A stretch of 64,000 nucleotides of DNA from a virus (IMGVR_UViG_3300031578_000002:62001-126000), one strand, 5' to 3'; shown: positions 22,314-31,956, numbered from the stretch's first letter. Made by a program: numbers and translations. The notes: generated by a model not told the origin, from the sequence alone.

Positions 22314-25300
22314 TTATTCTTTTTTTATAACAGCTTGACCTTTACGTAGTTTCGTTAATATTTCTTGAACGTTTTTGTTTTTATTATCAATTTCATCGGG
22401 ATCAATTAGGTTTTGCTCAATAACTGATAATGGCAAATCCTCAATTATTTTAGGTTTTGGTATTATCAGTTTTTCTTCCTTAGCTTCTGAAATTATCTTA
22501 ACATCATCTAGCTCGATTTCTACTGACTCGGCAATATTTTCAGTTTCTGTATTACCTGTCCATTCAAAAAGCGATGTATCAATATTTGATGCTTCGATTT
22601 CATCGGTGTCATTAAATAGTTTTCCAGTTTCTAAGTCATCATTATCCTCACAAATTTCTATTAATTTGTTATCTTTAACCTCATTAATAATTATTTCAGG
22701 TGATTGTTGTATGTTTGATTCAACATTCATATTTATTCTTAATAATTCATTGATCTTTTGTGGATTATTCATAACACCATCACCCACATCATTATTATTT
22801 AATTCATCAATTAATATTCTTTCTCGATTAATAATTGCCTCATGAATATTTATTGTTGTGGACTTTTCAGCTAATTTATCAGCATTTTTTTCAAGATTTT
22901 CAATGTCCTTTTCATCATAATGTTTTAAATTTTTATATGTTTTAGTATATATGTATCTAGAGTCATTGATAATAATTTCCATAGTATCATTATTAAAAAT
23001 GCAGTCTTCAAATGTTTGACCATCCTTTGCAAATCTAGCTTTTAATATTCTAATGTTTGCAAAGTTTGCCTCTTGTTGTGCTGGTGTTTTAGCAACGCTC
23101 ATGAAAAAGTGTGCTTTTTGTATTCTCTTAATACTACCACCTGACTGATGTGCTTCAACAAATTCAGCACCAAAGCCTGAACGGTTTGATTGTATAGCCG
23201 ACCAAGCTGGTATATTAAAATCTGATGATAATGCTTCAAATCCTTTAATTATTGCCAACTCAGCTTCATTTCTATCCGGGGACTTTTTATGTGATTCTAC
23301 ACAATCAAGATAATCCAAAACAAGTAGATCGAACTTAAATCCATACTTTTTTTGATAATTGGTCATCCAATTTCGGATATCCATCATCGTAGTATTTTCT
23401 TGACTAAATCTTTTTATTATTAATCTACCTTTACCTTCAAGGGTTTTAACCTTTTCATGCACTACTTTAGTAACTCGCTCATTTTCATCTTCATCATTAA
23501 GCTTACTTAATGCTGACTTAGCCCATATTGTATAATGTTTACGTTTTATTTGGTCTTTAGTATCTTCAAAAATTATTTGTGCAACATTTTTTTCATCTTC
23601 ATATGCAGTATTTGCGATAATTGTTAATGCCGTGGTATTATGTGTTAATACATAATCATCAATAACATATAAATGATCATCATTTTCAACATATATACAA
23701 GTAGCCTCTTCTTCATGAGAATATTCAATATTTTTTATAAATTTATTGTATTCATATTTATTTCGAAATACAATTCTATCGAGTTTGGCAGGTAATGTAC
23801 AGGGAATAATATCGTTATTTGGGAAACTTATTGTTAAACGATAATTATTTTTACCGGGAATTTTGATACCAATTTTATTAGTATAAAATTTAATTTTTTC
23901 GGTTGTTCTACAGGTACCTCCTAATGATAAGACTAACTCTTTAACATTTTTTGATAGTTCTTTTGATACTGTTGTATATATAATTGCCCCATTTTTTCCA
24001 ACACCACCATTCGAATCAATTAATCCTTGTAACAATTTTTCTCTATATTCAATAGAATTATATAAATAATTTTGTGGGATAAATTTTGTACTCGAATTGG
24101 TTCCATATAACCCAAGCTCATTTTCTAATACGCTTCTTGAATTTAGTAAGGATAACCTATACAATTTTTTATAATTCTCTTTTCTGCCTTCATATTCATG
24201 GACAACAATTGATTGATCAATATTTTTTATTTTATCTACTATGAATCTGTCTGATGTTGTTATATACGGTTGATTTTTTCTCGTAATACATCCATCTCCC
24301 AATAAAACACCCATAATATATGGGTCAATTTTAACATCAACTTTATTAAATTGAATTGGCATTACGTTTGGTAATCTATAATTCAAACTGCCATTTAGAT
24401 TGAAGTCTTTCATCATTTCTGATGTCGTTAATACTTGAAAAGTATGATCTGGAATGCTTAGCGTTTTACCATTTATTTTTGTTTTTCGATTTCTTTGTTT
24501 AAATGAATTAACCGACCATAAATGTTCTGAATCACAAAACGATGTTGTTTGATCTGAAAAAATGATTTTATATATTTTTCTTATACCTTGTGGATATACC
24601 GCTAGTATTTTTTGTGGATTACCATCACTACCAAATATTGTGTCATTTACTTTTAACGTACCGTTTTCTACCCAACCATTTAATGTCAATACTTTATGAC
24701 TGTTAGGCAATGCTTTTCCTACACCACTTGGCGTTAATATTAATCCAATCTCTCCTTTACCTAAGCCACCACCAGTAAGTGAATCAATCACGCCAATACC
24801 TGTTGGTATTGTTTCTCTGAATTCTTTTCTTAAAGCACGATCAATACCCTCAGTAACGTCCTCACAGTCATCCTCATCATCGCCAATATGTGTTATTTTT
24901 TGAAATCTATCCTCGATTGCAACTACAGCGTATTTATTTTTAATTTCACCGGTTTTAACTTTATCAATAATACCCTCAGCTAATTTACGATATTCTTGTT
25001 GTTTAATAAATCCTGTTGTTGATTTTTGAATTACATCGCCATCATAAAGCATTTGCTTATTTATTATTCTAGTATTCCATAACTCAATACGCTTTAAAAT
25101 ACCAAATAACGATTCTTCTTCAACAACATTATTAGGTTTTTTATATCTATTTATTGCATGGTGAATACTTTGATTTTGAAGGTTAGGTACTTTTTGAAAT
25201 TCTTTATAATACTCTAAAATTATTAAAAATAATCGTTTTAAATTTGGATCATCGAAATATTCAATTGCTAGATCGGGTATGACCTTTTCAGCAAATTCTG

Positions 25301-25385
25301 GCTCAACCAATAATTGCCACATTAAATGTTCTTGAAATTCAATGCCTAAATATGCGGATAATGTATTCTCGGATGTGTTTACCAT
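22314..25385 (-). CDS. DnaB/gp41-like replicative helicase with intein (1023 aa)
   Basis: Replicative 5'-3' helicase of the DnaB/T4 gp41 type. An N-terminal domain (AYLGIEFQEHLMWQLLVEPE) precedes the RecA-like core: ETIPTGIGVIDSLTGGGLGK, Walker A TPSGVGK-TT reconstituted across the intein, Walker B-like FDLLVLDYLDCVES, and SAIQSNRSGFGAEFVEAHQS, with sensor-like KRIQKAHFFMSVA. The extein is about 664 residues, longer than T4 gp41 because of an acidic C-terminal tail of about 200 residues (EIANDD-type, many Glu/Asp) of unknown role. It is followed by the IS/tRNA region and preceded by a hairpin at 25407. It heads the block of replication genes. Confidence 0.88.
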   Translation of the reverse strand: MVNTSENTLSAYLGIEFQEHLMWQLLVEPEFAEKVIPDLAIEYFDDPNLKRLFLIILEYYKEFQKVPNLQNQSIHHAINRYKKPNNVVEEESLFGILKRIELWNTRIINKQMLYDGDVIQKSTTGFIKQQEYRKLAEGIIDKVKTGEIKNKYAVVAIEDRFQKITHIGDDEDDCEDVTEGIDRALRKEFRETIPTGIGVIDSLTGGGLGKGEIGLILTPSGVGKALPNSHKVLTLNGWVENGTLKVNDTIFGSDGNPQKILAVYPQGIRKIYKIIFSDQTTSFCDSEHLWSVNSFKQRNRKTKINGKTLSIPDHTFQVLTTSEMMKDFNLNGSLNYRLPNVMPIQFNKVDVKIDPYIMGVLLGDGCITRKNQPYITTSDRFIVDKIKNIDQSIVVHEYEGRKENYKKLYRLSLLNSRSVLENELGLYGTNSSTKFIPQNYLYNSIEYREKLLQGLIDSNGGVGKNGAIIYTTVSKELSKNVKELVLSLGGTCRTTEKIKFYTNKIGIKIPGKNNYRLTISFPNNDIIPCTLPAKLDRIVFRNKYEYNKFIKNIEYSHEEEATCIYVENDDHLYVIDDYVLTHNTTALTIIANTAYEDEKNVAQIIFEDTKDQIKRKHYTIWAKSALSKLNDEDENERVTKVVHEKVKTLEGKGRLIIKRFSQENTTMMDIRNWMTNYQKKYGFKFDLLVLDYLDCVESHKKSPDRNEAELAIIKGFEALSSDFNIPAWSAIQSNRSGFGAEFVEAHQSGGSIKRIQKAHFFMSVAKTPAQQEANFANIRILKARFAKDGQTFEDCIFNNDTMEIIINDSRYIYTKTYKNLKHYDEKDIENLEKNADKLAEKSTTINIHEAIINRERILIDELNNNDVGDGVMNNPQKINELLRINMNVESNIQQSPEIIINEVKDNKLIEICEDNDDLETGKLFNDTDEIEASNIDTSLFEWTGNTETENIAESVEIELDDVKIISEAKEEKLIIPKPKIIEDLPLSVIEQNLIDPDEIDNKNKNVQEILTKLRKGQAVIKKE
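23637..24713 (-). other. Class 3-type intein with LAGLIDADG domain (359 codons) in the helicase Walker A
   Basis: Inserted between GVGK and TT of Walker A, a frequent intein site in phage and bacterial helicases. It starts with Ala (ALPNSHKVLTLNGW) instead of Cys or Ser. Block B contains SEHLW with Trp; the block F region is TCIYVENDDHLYVIDDYVLT followed by HN, then Thr. The Trp in block B, Cys in block F and Thr before HN make the WCT triplet that defines class 3 inteins. An endonuclease domain of the dodecapeptide type is visible: MGVLLGDGCI and LLQGLIDSNGG. Confidence 0.88.
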
Positions 25386-25406
25386 TAAACTTTTTTGTAT
25401 ATGAAA

Positions 25407-25434
25407 GTCGCTGTAATTATTAATTTACAGCGAC
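25407..25434. terminator. Strong hairpin between helicase and upstream gene
   Basis: Stem GTCGCTGTAA with its complement, 8-nt loop. It ends the minus-strand transcript of the 25450 gene; the T-tract is better on the plus strand (GTTTTTT), so it may work in both directions. Confidence 0.65.
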
Positions 25435-25449
25435 GTTTTTTGTATGTAG

Positions 25450-26088
25450 CTAATTAACTCTAATTCTTCTTAACATTTCTTCCCTTTTTGAGATGGAAAG
25501 TTCTCTTATTTGATTAATTGATAATCCTTTATAGTTTATGAGGTTATAATCATCCCACATATTTTTAATATCGCTTTTTTTGATTTTTTCGAAAATATTA
25601 TCTGCTATATCAACAACAGCATCTGTTAATTCAATTGACCATCTTGCCACAGGATTAAATCCTTCAACATAAAACAATCGTTCAACAATTGGGTTATTGT
25701 TAATGTAAAAACCAATTTTACATTCAACGCCACGTATTGTTTTATCATCAATTTGATTTGTGATTGGCTGTGGGCTATATTTCATACCTTGTCTAAGGTT
25801 AGATGGATATGAATTAATTATATTTAATTGATATTTATATAATTCATATTCAGTATTTAGTGAATTAGGTTTTGATGTATCTATTCTACCAGTTTCAATA
25901 TCTACGATATATTCCCGTTTTGACAACATCTTTTGCAATTTAGTTATCGCCCTTGGGAGAATATCCCGAATATCAATTGAATATCTCGTGAATGGATTAA
26001 ATTGATTTGCATCAAAAATTTTTTCACATAATAATACGTTTTCTTGATGTAAAGAAAACTTAAATACATTATTGTCCTTTTCGTTCAT
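25450..26088 (-). CDS. Hypothetical protein in the replication block (212 aa)
   Basis: Not recognised. It contains an internal duplication: EKIFDANQFNPFTRYSIDIR near residue 30 and ERLFYVEGFNPVARWSIELT near residue 140, suggesting two copies of a small domain. The C-terminus is helical and basic (ISKREEMLRRIRVN). Its place between the replicative helicase and the 5' nuclease suggests a replication accessory role such as a helicase loader or primase partner, but nothing in the sequence proves it. Confidence 0.55.
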   Translation of the reverse strand: MNEKDNNVFKFSLHQENVLLCEKIFDANQFNPFTRYSIDIRDILPRAITKLQKMLSKREYIVDIETGRIDTSKPNSLNTEYELYKYQLNIINSYPSNLRQGMKYSPQPITNQIDDKTIRGVECKIGFYINNNPIVERLFYVEGFNPVARWSIELTDAVVDIADNIFEKIKKSDIKNMWDDYNLINYKGLSINQIRELSISKREEMLRRIRVN

Positions 26089-26154
26089 TTTATTTATTAT
26101 TAATAAATTATTTATTACAAATATAATTAGATTTAATCAAATTTGAAAGCATTT

Positions 26155-27207
26155 TTATACAATACCTTTATTATTTTTATAATATTCTGTAAGTAATTGC
26201 TTTTCATTCATAATTACAGTATAAAAAGGTTCGACATAGCTTGAGAAAGTACTGTTATATACAGATAAAAATTCATCTTCTATCATCATTTTATATAAAT
26301 TTTTACTTCCCCTATCTTCAGGTGATAATGGTATTTCTAATTGTTTTAATTCTTCAATTGCTTGTTCATTAAGTATTGGCTCTCTTAAATTTACCAATTT
26401 AAAATTTGTTCTTAATCTATCGATATTATTTAAAAGATTTGTTAATGATTTTAATGGTTTCTTTTTTTCTAAAATTCTTTGTCTATTAATTTCATCAGCT
26501 TTTATACATATCTCTTTAACAGTTAAATGCTTGAACTTTAATTCGGGAAAATATTTCAATAGTGTATCTTCCTTAATACCATCAATCCCTTTTACGTTGT
26601 CTGACACATCACCAGAAATAATTTTAATTGCTAATGCATTACTATAATGATGATTAAAATGCATGATATAATTTGTTTTATTTACTGGTTGATTAATGTT
26701 GGGGAATAAAATTGTTATATTTAAATCTAATAATTGAGCAAAATCACGGTCATTGGAATATAAGAAAATCTCTTCTTTGTTATTATGTTCAAGACAATAT
26801 GCAGCGATTAAATCATCAGCTTCAATATCGTCAACCTCAATTTGTCTTAAAAATAATTCTTCAGCGTATGCCTGAATACGTTTCCTTTGTTTTAAAATTG
26901 ATTCGTCCTTTTCTTTTTCCCTACGAATTTCAGCTGCGGTCATTTCAATTTTCTTGTGCCACTCTTTGCTTTTTCGATTTGCTTTATATGCTAGATCAAT
27001 TCGATGCCGATATATACCCGCACCTTCACCGTCCCAAACAAGAACTACTTTATTAATCATGTGTTGCTTAACCAACATGCGTGTTGTTGTTAAAAATTGA
27101 TACAAACCACCAATATGACCGAATTTGGTGGTTTGTACCTCTTTTGCCCCATGAAATGAACGTTTTAATAAATTTGATCCATCAATTAAAAGTGTTCGTA
27201 TTTTCAT
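26155..27207 (-). CDS. FEN-type 5' nuclease (T4 RNase H-like, 350 aa)
   Basis: 5'-3' exonuclease/flap endonuclease that removes RNA primers and flaps on the lagging strand. Motifs: LLIDGSNLLKRSFHGA (first metal ligand Asp), VVLVWDGEGAGIYRHRID, VDDIEADDLIAAYC with the Asp/Glu cluster, LYSNDRDFAQLL, and the helix-hairpin-helix region IISGDVSDNVKGIDGI. All key acidic residues are present. Length is somewhat greater than T4 RNase H. Its ATG overlaps the endonuclease gene's stop (27207), and it lies close to UvsX and SSB genes, which fits a replication cluster. Confidence 0.87.
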   Translation of the reverse strand: MKIRTLLIDGSNLLKRSFHGAKEVQTTKFGHIGGLYQFLTTTRMLVKQHMINKVVLVWDGEGAGIYRHRIDLAYKANRKSKEWHKKIEMTAAEIRREKEKDESILKQRKRIQAYAEELFLRQIEVDDIEADDLIAAYCLEHNNKEEIFLYSNDRDFAQLLDLNITILFPNINQPVNKTNYIMHFNHHYSNALAIKIISGDVSDNVKGIDGIKEDTLLKYFPELKFKHLTVKEICIKADEINRQRILEKKKPLKSLTNLLNNIDRLRTNFKLVNLREPILNEQAIEELKQLEIPLSPEDRGSKNLYKMMIEDEFLSVYNSTFSSYVEPFYTVIMNEKQLLTEYYKNNKGIV

Positions 27208-27977
27208 TATTCAATTAATTTTAAATGTTGACGCAATTCAGTTATCCAATTATTATTACATGCGATTCTATATGCACAAGTGAAATTTTTTTTAAACTCA
27301 TTAATACTAGTAAAATCATTTACATATTTAATTAAATTCTCTTTTGACCAAAATGATGATGGATACCTCTTTTTATAATTCAACATTGGATATATTATGT
27401 CTTTCCAACCATTATCTCTAATTTTCAAATACAACGCATTGTTTCTTTTCATTAAATCCCCAACAGATTTGTATTCTAACACTATTAATTTAACATATTC
27501 AAGATCATCATATCGATGTTTTTTTCCTGTCCATCCAATTGATCCGGTTTTTGCCCTATTTAATATTTTCCAACCATTATTTTTATATCTTACAACATAT
27601 TCTTCCTCTAAGTTAATTGCTTGATCAACTTCCACATAATCAGTCAATTGCTTATATACAGGAATAATACCGGTATTATTAATAAACATCGTTACCGTAT
27701 CTCCTGATTTATTCATTCTTTTAATTTGTCTTTGCTCCATTGAATATGTTAAGCCAATATATACTGAATTGACTTCAGAAAATTCAAGTGCATAAATACA
27801 TCGATGATGTGCATTATTTAATGGTTTCATATGAGAACAAATATTTTGCAGATATTTATGTCGCTTACTGGCTGAATATGCAGGATTATCATATAATCTA
27901 AAATCACGTTTATTATTATATTTTAATGCAACTTCTTTACACGCATCAAATGTCCAATATCCTCTAGGTTTTCTCAT
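27207..27977 (-). CDS. GIY-YIG homing endonuclease (256 aa)
   Basis: Central GIY-YIG domain: CIYALEFSEVNSVYIGLTYS (the family's two aromatic-glycine motifs), followed by QRQIKRMNKSGD and EEEYVVRYKNNGWKILN. Repeats of the type YWTFDACKEVALKYNNKRDF and FWSKENLIKYVNDFTSINEF surround it and resemble DNA-binding repeats found in phage GIY-YIG proteins. The start chosen is ATG 27977 (MRKPRGYW), because the upstream in-frame ATG at 28001 lies within the terminator hairpin. It is wedged between two essential recombination/replication genes, a usual spot for a homing gene. Confidence 0.82.
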   Translation of the reverse strand: MRKPRGYWTFDACKEVALKYNNKRDFRLYDNPAYSASKRHKYLQNICSHMKPLNNAHHRCIYALEFSEVNSVYIGLTYSMEQRQIKRMNKSGDTVTMFINNTGIIPVYKQLTDYVEVDQAINLEEEYVVRYKNNGWKILNRAKTGSIGWTGKKHRYDDLEYVKLIVLEYKSVGDLMKRNNALYLKIRDNGWKDIIYPMLNYKKRYPSSFWSKENLIKYVNDFTSINEFKKNFTCAYRIACNNNWITELRQHLKLIE

Positions 27978-27988
27978 AAAAAAATAAA

Positions 27989-28018
27989 AATCTCCGACCA
28001 TGTTAATAATCAGAGATT
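27989..28018 (-). terminator. Rho-independent terminator after the UvsX-like gene
   Basis: 9-bp stem AATCTCTGA with TCGGAGATT (one G-T pair), 12-nt loop, then TTTTTATTTTTTT on the minus strand. Confidence 0.7.
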
Positions 28019-28025
28019 TTTTTTA

Positions 28026-29138
28026 TTATTCCGATTTATCAATTAAATCATAAAGTAATTTTCCATCATTTCCTTCAATTCTTTCACCTGTATCAATATC
28101 AGATACGTCCAAATTATCATTTCCAAATAAATTACGAAAATATAAGATGTTCTTCTTTTTATATTCCTCAATACCTTCTGATGTTATAAATCCATGTGGT
28201 ACAGAAATTATTGATCCTTCCATCGAAATTCCACCAAGTGGTCCATCTATCTGATTTTTTAGTACGTTAATCTTCACAGATACCCCATAAGAAATTTCAC
28301 GTTTTTTCGATACTGCTGTAATTCTTTTAACCCCTTTAGTTAAAATTCCGCCAAAATAATATTGTAATCTTGGCACATATTCCCATGTGCGACCACCTTT
28401 CATTGTAATCGCATTGTTCATTGCATCACGTCCAATTTTTTGGACTGCAATTACAGTATTTGTATAAGGCTTATCAAGTTTTCTGCTATTTGGGATTACA
28501 TCGTTAAATAAATACATGAATTCTTTTTCATATGCCCCTGCATTCCAAAAATTACTATCATTTTCATTTTTTTCCGCAGCATTAATTGTTTTATTACAAT
28601 TTAATGTACCAATTGAATCAATTGCAAATAATAAATCATATGGTAAGTTTCCATCATTTTGCTCACGTAAAAAATAACGAATACAATTTGCTAAATCTTC
28701 AATTGAGGCATAACTTCTGCTTTTATCTAAAGGCCTACCAAAATGTTCAAGTAAATATTCATTATCAATAAAAATATAATCACTTGTAAAATCAAAGCCC
28801 ATTAGCCCCAATCTATATTTTCCTAAATTATTTTCTAAATCAATTATTATTGGAAGTAATCCCATTTTTTGTCCAGCAACAATACCTAACGATACCGCAG
28901 TTGATTTCCCACTATTAGAGTAGCCACAACATGTTGAAACATACCCTTTAGGAAATCCGGGTAACCCCGTAACATTTTCCATTGCTTCATCGATTTTTAT
29001 CCATTCAAGTGGTTTGTCTGGTATATCAACCGATCCTGTTTTTTTCTTAAAATCTTCTAAAGAAAAATTCTTTTTAGGTGTAGGTTTTCTTGTATTTACT
29101 TGAATATTATCACTATTCAATATTTCTTTTTTTGCCAT
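28026..29138 (-). CDS. uvsX: UvsX/RecA-like recombinase (370 aa)
   Basis: Strand-exchange recombinase of the T4 UvsX type. Walker A is CCGYSNSGKSTAVSL (about residue 70), Walker B YDLLFAIDSIG. Other matching parts are IIIDLENNLGKYRLGLMGFD and FNDVIPNSRKL...NTVIAVQKIG, and ITMKGGRTWEYVPRLQYYFG corresponds to the DNA-binding loop region. The N-terminal part DKPLEWIKIDEAMENVTGLP is the usual entry into the core. It lies directly downstream of the SSB gene on the same strand, as expected for proteins acting on the same single-stranded DNA. Confidence 0.85.
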   Translation of the reverse strand: MAKKEILNSDNIQVNTRKPTPKKNFSLEDFKKKTGSVDIPDKPLEWIKIDEAMENVTGLPGFPKGYVSTCCGYSNSGKSTAVSLGIVAGQKMGLLPIIIDLENNLGKYRLGLMGFDFTSDYIFIDNEYLLEHFGRPLDKSRSYASIEDLANCIRYFLREQNDGNLPYDLLFAIDSIGTLNCNKTINAAEKNENDSNFWNAGAYEKEFMYLFNDVIPNSRKLDKPYTNTVIAVQKIGRDAMNNAITMKGGRTWEYVPRLQYYFGGILTKGVKRITAVSKKREISYGVSVKINVLKNQIDGPLGGISMEGSIISVPHGFITSEGIEEYKKKNILYFRNLFGNDNLDVSDIDTGERIEGNDGKLLYDLIDKSE

Positions 29139-29211
29139 AATTAAACTTATATAAAGTTAATATTAGGGGAATGTTTCATCCCCTAATTAATAATTAAATT
29201 TTCATGATTGT

Positions 29212-30423
29212 TTAAAAGGGAAGATCATCGTATTGATTGCTATCTTCGATACTTTGATTACTTTCTTCAGCACTAGCACTTGCCGTAATTTCCTTACCAA
29301 CATCTACTGCATCATCAGTGTATGTACCAACATTAGCCTCAGTAATATTACTGATCGTTACTCTTGGGTATTCTTCTTCATCTAAATCCGTTGCGTATTC
29401 AAAATTATCATCGTCAGAATCTAGATTGCGTGTACGAGTATTTGCTGCTTCTTCAAGATCAGGACGACCCGGAAATACCCAATGTTTATTATTGGCATCA
29501 GTATCTTCCCAATATGGATTGGTACCGTTCACAACTGCTTTGAGAAATTCAAAAGGTGGCATTCCCGGAGCTTGTTTTGGCTTAAATACATCTCTCCAAA
29601 TAACATCATCTTCAAGCCACTGCGTCATAACTTGGTCATCAGCACTTAATCGTGACTTTCCTCTAGCAGTAATTGCAGATATTGATTTATATGTACGACC
29701 ATTAAGCTCACTATCGGTCATAATAATGCTTAAATCAGTACCTGTTATTGGATCAGAAAAGTCCGCTTGTTGTGTTGACATATAATCTTCTAGAATTGGA
29801 AGTAATTTGTCAAGAGTTCCTTGGTTTTTATAGCTATGTTTAAATCTCCAGAACTTAACACCATCCTTTTCAAGACCTTTATCAATACCACGAACAATGT
29901 AAAATTTCTTAGCTTCCCATTTAATTGCCTCTTTGTAAATTTCATCATTTTTTGCTTTAACCCGTAGTTGCATGTCATTCATATTTTCCTTTTTAATACC
30001 CTTTAATGATGGGTCTTGTTCAGAAATTTTTGATTTATACTTTGCACATAAAGGGCATGGTGCAGGAACCAAAATTGGATTATTATTTGAGTCAAACATT
30101 ACTTTTCCTTCAGAATCAAGTTTAGGAACTTTAGGATCATTATGTGCGGGACAATAGATTATTGTTCCGTGCTTTTTCTTTCCACCTGCAGCATTTGTTG
30201 TTACAACATGGAAGAACGCTTCTTCAATATGTTTTTTACCGGCTTTGGGGGAGAGAATTCTAAAAATTTCTTTTGATTTTCTTGGAACAAAATACTTTGA
30301 CAATAAGTCTTCTCGTTTGTTTCCTTTTGATTGTGATTGTTTTTTCTGATAGTCAGAAAACATTTTTTTTAATTCTAACAAATTACCGCCTTGGGCATTT
30401 GTTGTTGTGTTTTGATTTTCCAT
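29212..30423 (-). CDS. gp32-like single-stranded DNA-binding protein (403 aa)
   Basis: T4 gp32-type SSB. A basic, glutamine-rich N-terminus (KKMFSDYQKKQSQSKGNKRE) resembles the gp32 cooperative domain. The OB core contains a likely zinc site with YCPAHNDP and CPLCAKYK, then KFYIVRGIDKGLEKDGVKFW and GTDLSIIMTDSELNGRTYKS. The C-terminus is very acidic and ends SNQYDDLPF, the same type of tip bacterial SSB uses to recruit partner proteins. Longer than T4 gp32 (301 aa). Its promoter element is 71 nt upstream. Abundant expression would be expected. Confidence 0.85.
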   Translation of the reverse strand: MENQNTTTNAQGGNLLELKKMFSDYQKKQSQSKGNKREDLLSKYFVPRKSKEIFRILSPKAGKKHIEEAFFHVVTTNAAGGKKKHGTIIYCPAHNDPKVPKLDSEGKVMFDSNNNPILVPAPCPLCAKYKSKISEQDPSLKGIKKENMNDMQLRVKAKNDEIYKEAIKWEAKKFYIVRGIDKGLEKDGVKFWRFKHSYKNQGTLDKLLPILEDYMSTQQADFSDPITGTDLSIIMTDSELNGRTYKSISAITARGKSRLSADDQVMTQWLEDDVIWRDVFKPKQAPGMPPFEFLKAVVNGTNPYWEDTDANNKHWVFPGRPDLEEAANTRTRNLDSDDDNFEYATDLDEEEYPRVTISNITEANVGTYTDDAVDVGKEITASASAEESNQSIEDSNQYDDLPF

Positions 30424-30494
30424 TTCAATTTAATTTTTCAGTTACTATTATTTTTCAATTATTAAGTTACAGTACAAATATATCTTCAATTTAA

Positions 30495-30503
30495 TATAAA
30501 TAC
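30495..30503 (-). promoter_or_regulatory. Putative promoter element GTATTTATA
   Basis: Coding-strand GTATTTATA 71 nt upstream of the SSB gene; the only clear copy in front of a replication gene. Confidence 0.5.
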
Positions 30504-30528
30504 AAGGATTTTTAAAAATAATTAGTTA

Positions 30529-31935
30529 TTATTTAACAATTTTGCTTGAAACTATCGTAAATGATAATGTTTGTTTATTTTCATAATAATCACCATTTTT
30601 CATTCTAATTTGTAAATAATAATCTTGGGGTATTAGCCATGATGTATCGAGATTAAATTCATATCCGGTATTTGTTCTATTTATATTGGTGAACGGTATT
30701 ACGTCAATCTCATATTTATTCCCAATTGTTGTAAATAATCTATATTCAATATCTAATGGTAAAAAATTATTTTGGTTTGGATATAATTCTTTTATAGTTA
30801 ATTGAATTTTCCTCATATTTCCCGCAACAATTTTCTCTCTTTCATTTATTCCCCAAAAATAAAAACTGTAATTATCAAAATTTATAAGATTTGACCTATC
30901 GAACGTATAATAATTTTTTTCTGATATTAAATAAAACTCACTTGAATAAGTAGTGTTCTTATTATTTATTGTTAAATTCCATTCATCTCTAAATAAAACT
31001 GCATCAGGATATGTTTGAGAATCAATGTTTAATATTATTTTATAAACACCTTTACTTACATTAATTATTGAGTCACCCGTTAATGCGCTAACTAATTTAT
31101 CCTCATAATCAAATATCATGACATTATTAACTACAATATTTTGTGAAAACCCACCAATATTTACATAAAGATATAGCTCATTGTCTTTATCAAGATAAAA
31201 ATAATTTCTATCGTCAGTAATTGTATCATCAATTATTGTTTCAATGTATGGTTCATACCAAGTATTAGTATTTTTTGCATAAAATGCTACGGCTTGTCTA
31301 AATTCAGTTAATAATGACTCATATTCATCAGAAAATTTAATACCCAGACCATACGAGGTTCCACTATAAACAGAAGTACCTGTATATCCAGTGTTAAATA
31401 ATCTTTGATTGACATAATCAGTAATGTCAATACTAATGTCCTCATTACCTTTATCAAATCTTTGTGTTCCAATTATTTCAGTTGTTCCTGAATTATAAAT
31501 GCCATCATCATGCCAACTAGTTATTGTTGTTGCAGAATACCAATTAGATGCCTGTTCTCTTATATTTGGATTTAATGTATAATCATATATGAAATCATAT
31601 CCACTCCCTTCATCCCAATCTTGATTAATATTAAATAAATCCAAATTAAAACTACTTGCTCTTTCAATTATTGACGAATACGAATTTTTTGTTAATGATT
31701 GTCGTGAAATGGTATTAGTTAAATGTAATACATGACTTACAATTCTATTTGAATTAATTATGTTATTTGATATTTTATTTTGTAAATTAGTTAAGTCAAC
31801 ATCAAAGATAAACCTACTTACTTGGGCATTAATTGTACCAAATGAAATTTCAGCCACGGGATTCTGCGAATTATTTGTAAGATTATTGGCTATAATCGAA
31901 TTATTTTTACTGAAGTATGACCTAAATATTGACAT
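30529..31935 (-). CDS. Hypothetical virion structural protein (468 aa)
   Basis: Start placed at ATG 31935 (MSIFRSYFSKNNSIIANN), because the longer frame to 31998 runs through a terminator and the promoter element at 31948. The middle has a DNRLRE-like pattern (NQDWDEGSGYDFIYDYTL, NWYSATTITSWHDDGIY, DISIDITDYVNQRLF), a beta-sandwich seen in secreted and virion surface proteins. C-terminal beta-rich segments look immunoglobulin-like (NKYEIDVIPFTNINRTNTGY; YYLQIRMKNGDYYE). Likely baseplate or tail; role not known. Confidence 0.6.
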   Translation of the reverse strand: MSIFRSYFSKNNSIIANNLTNNSQNPVAEISFGTINAQVSRFIFDVDLTNLQNKISNNIINSNRIVSHVLHLTNTISRQSLTKNSYSSIIERASSFNLDLFNINQDWDEGSGYDFIYDYTLNPNIREQASNWYSATTITSWHDDGIYNSGTTEIIGTQRFDKGNEDISIDITDYVNQRLFNTGYTGTSVYSGTSYGLGIKFSDEYESLLTEFRQAVAFYAKNTNTWYEPYIETIIDDTITDDRNYFYLDKDNELYLYVNIGGFSQNIVVNNVMIFDYEDKLVSALTGDSIINVSKGVYKIILNIDSQTYPDAVLFRDEWNLTINNKNTTYSSEFYLISEKNYYTFDRSNLINFDNYSFYFWGINEREKIVAGNMRKIQLTIKELYPNQNNFLPLDIEYRLFTTIGNKYEIDVIPFTNINRTNTGYEFNLDTSWLIPQDYYLQIRMKNGDYYENKQTLSFTIVSSKIVK

Positions 31936-31947
31936 TTTTCTTTTTAC

Positions 31948-31956
31948 TATAAATAC
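31948..31956 (-). promoter_or_regulatory. Putative late promoter element GTATTTATA
   Basis: Coding-strand GTATTTATA 12 nt upstream of ATG 31935, immediately after the terminator at 31971. Confidence 0.6.
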
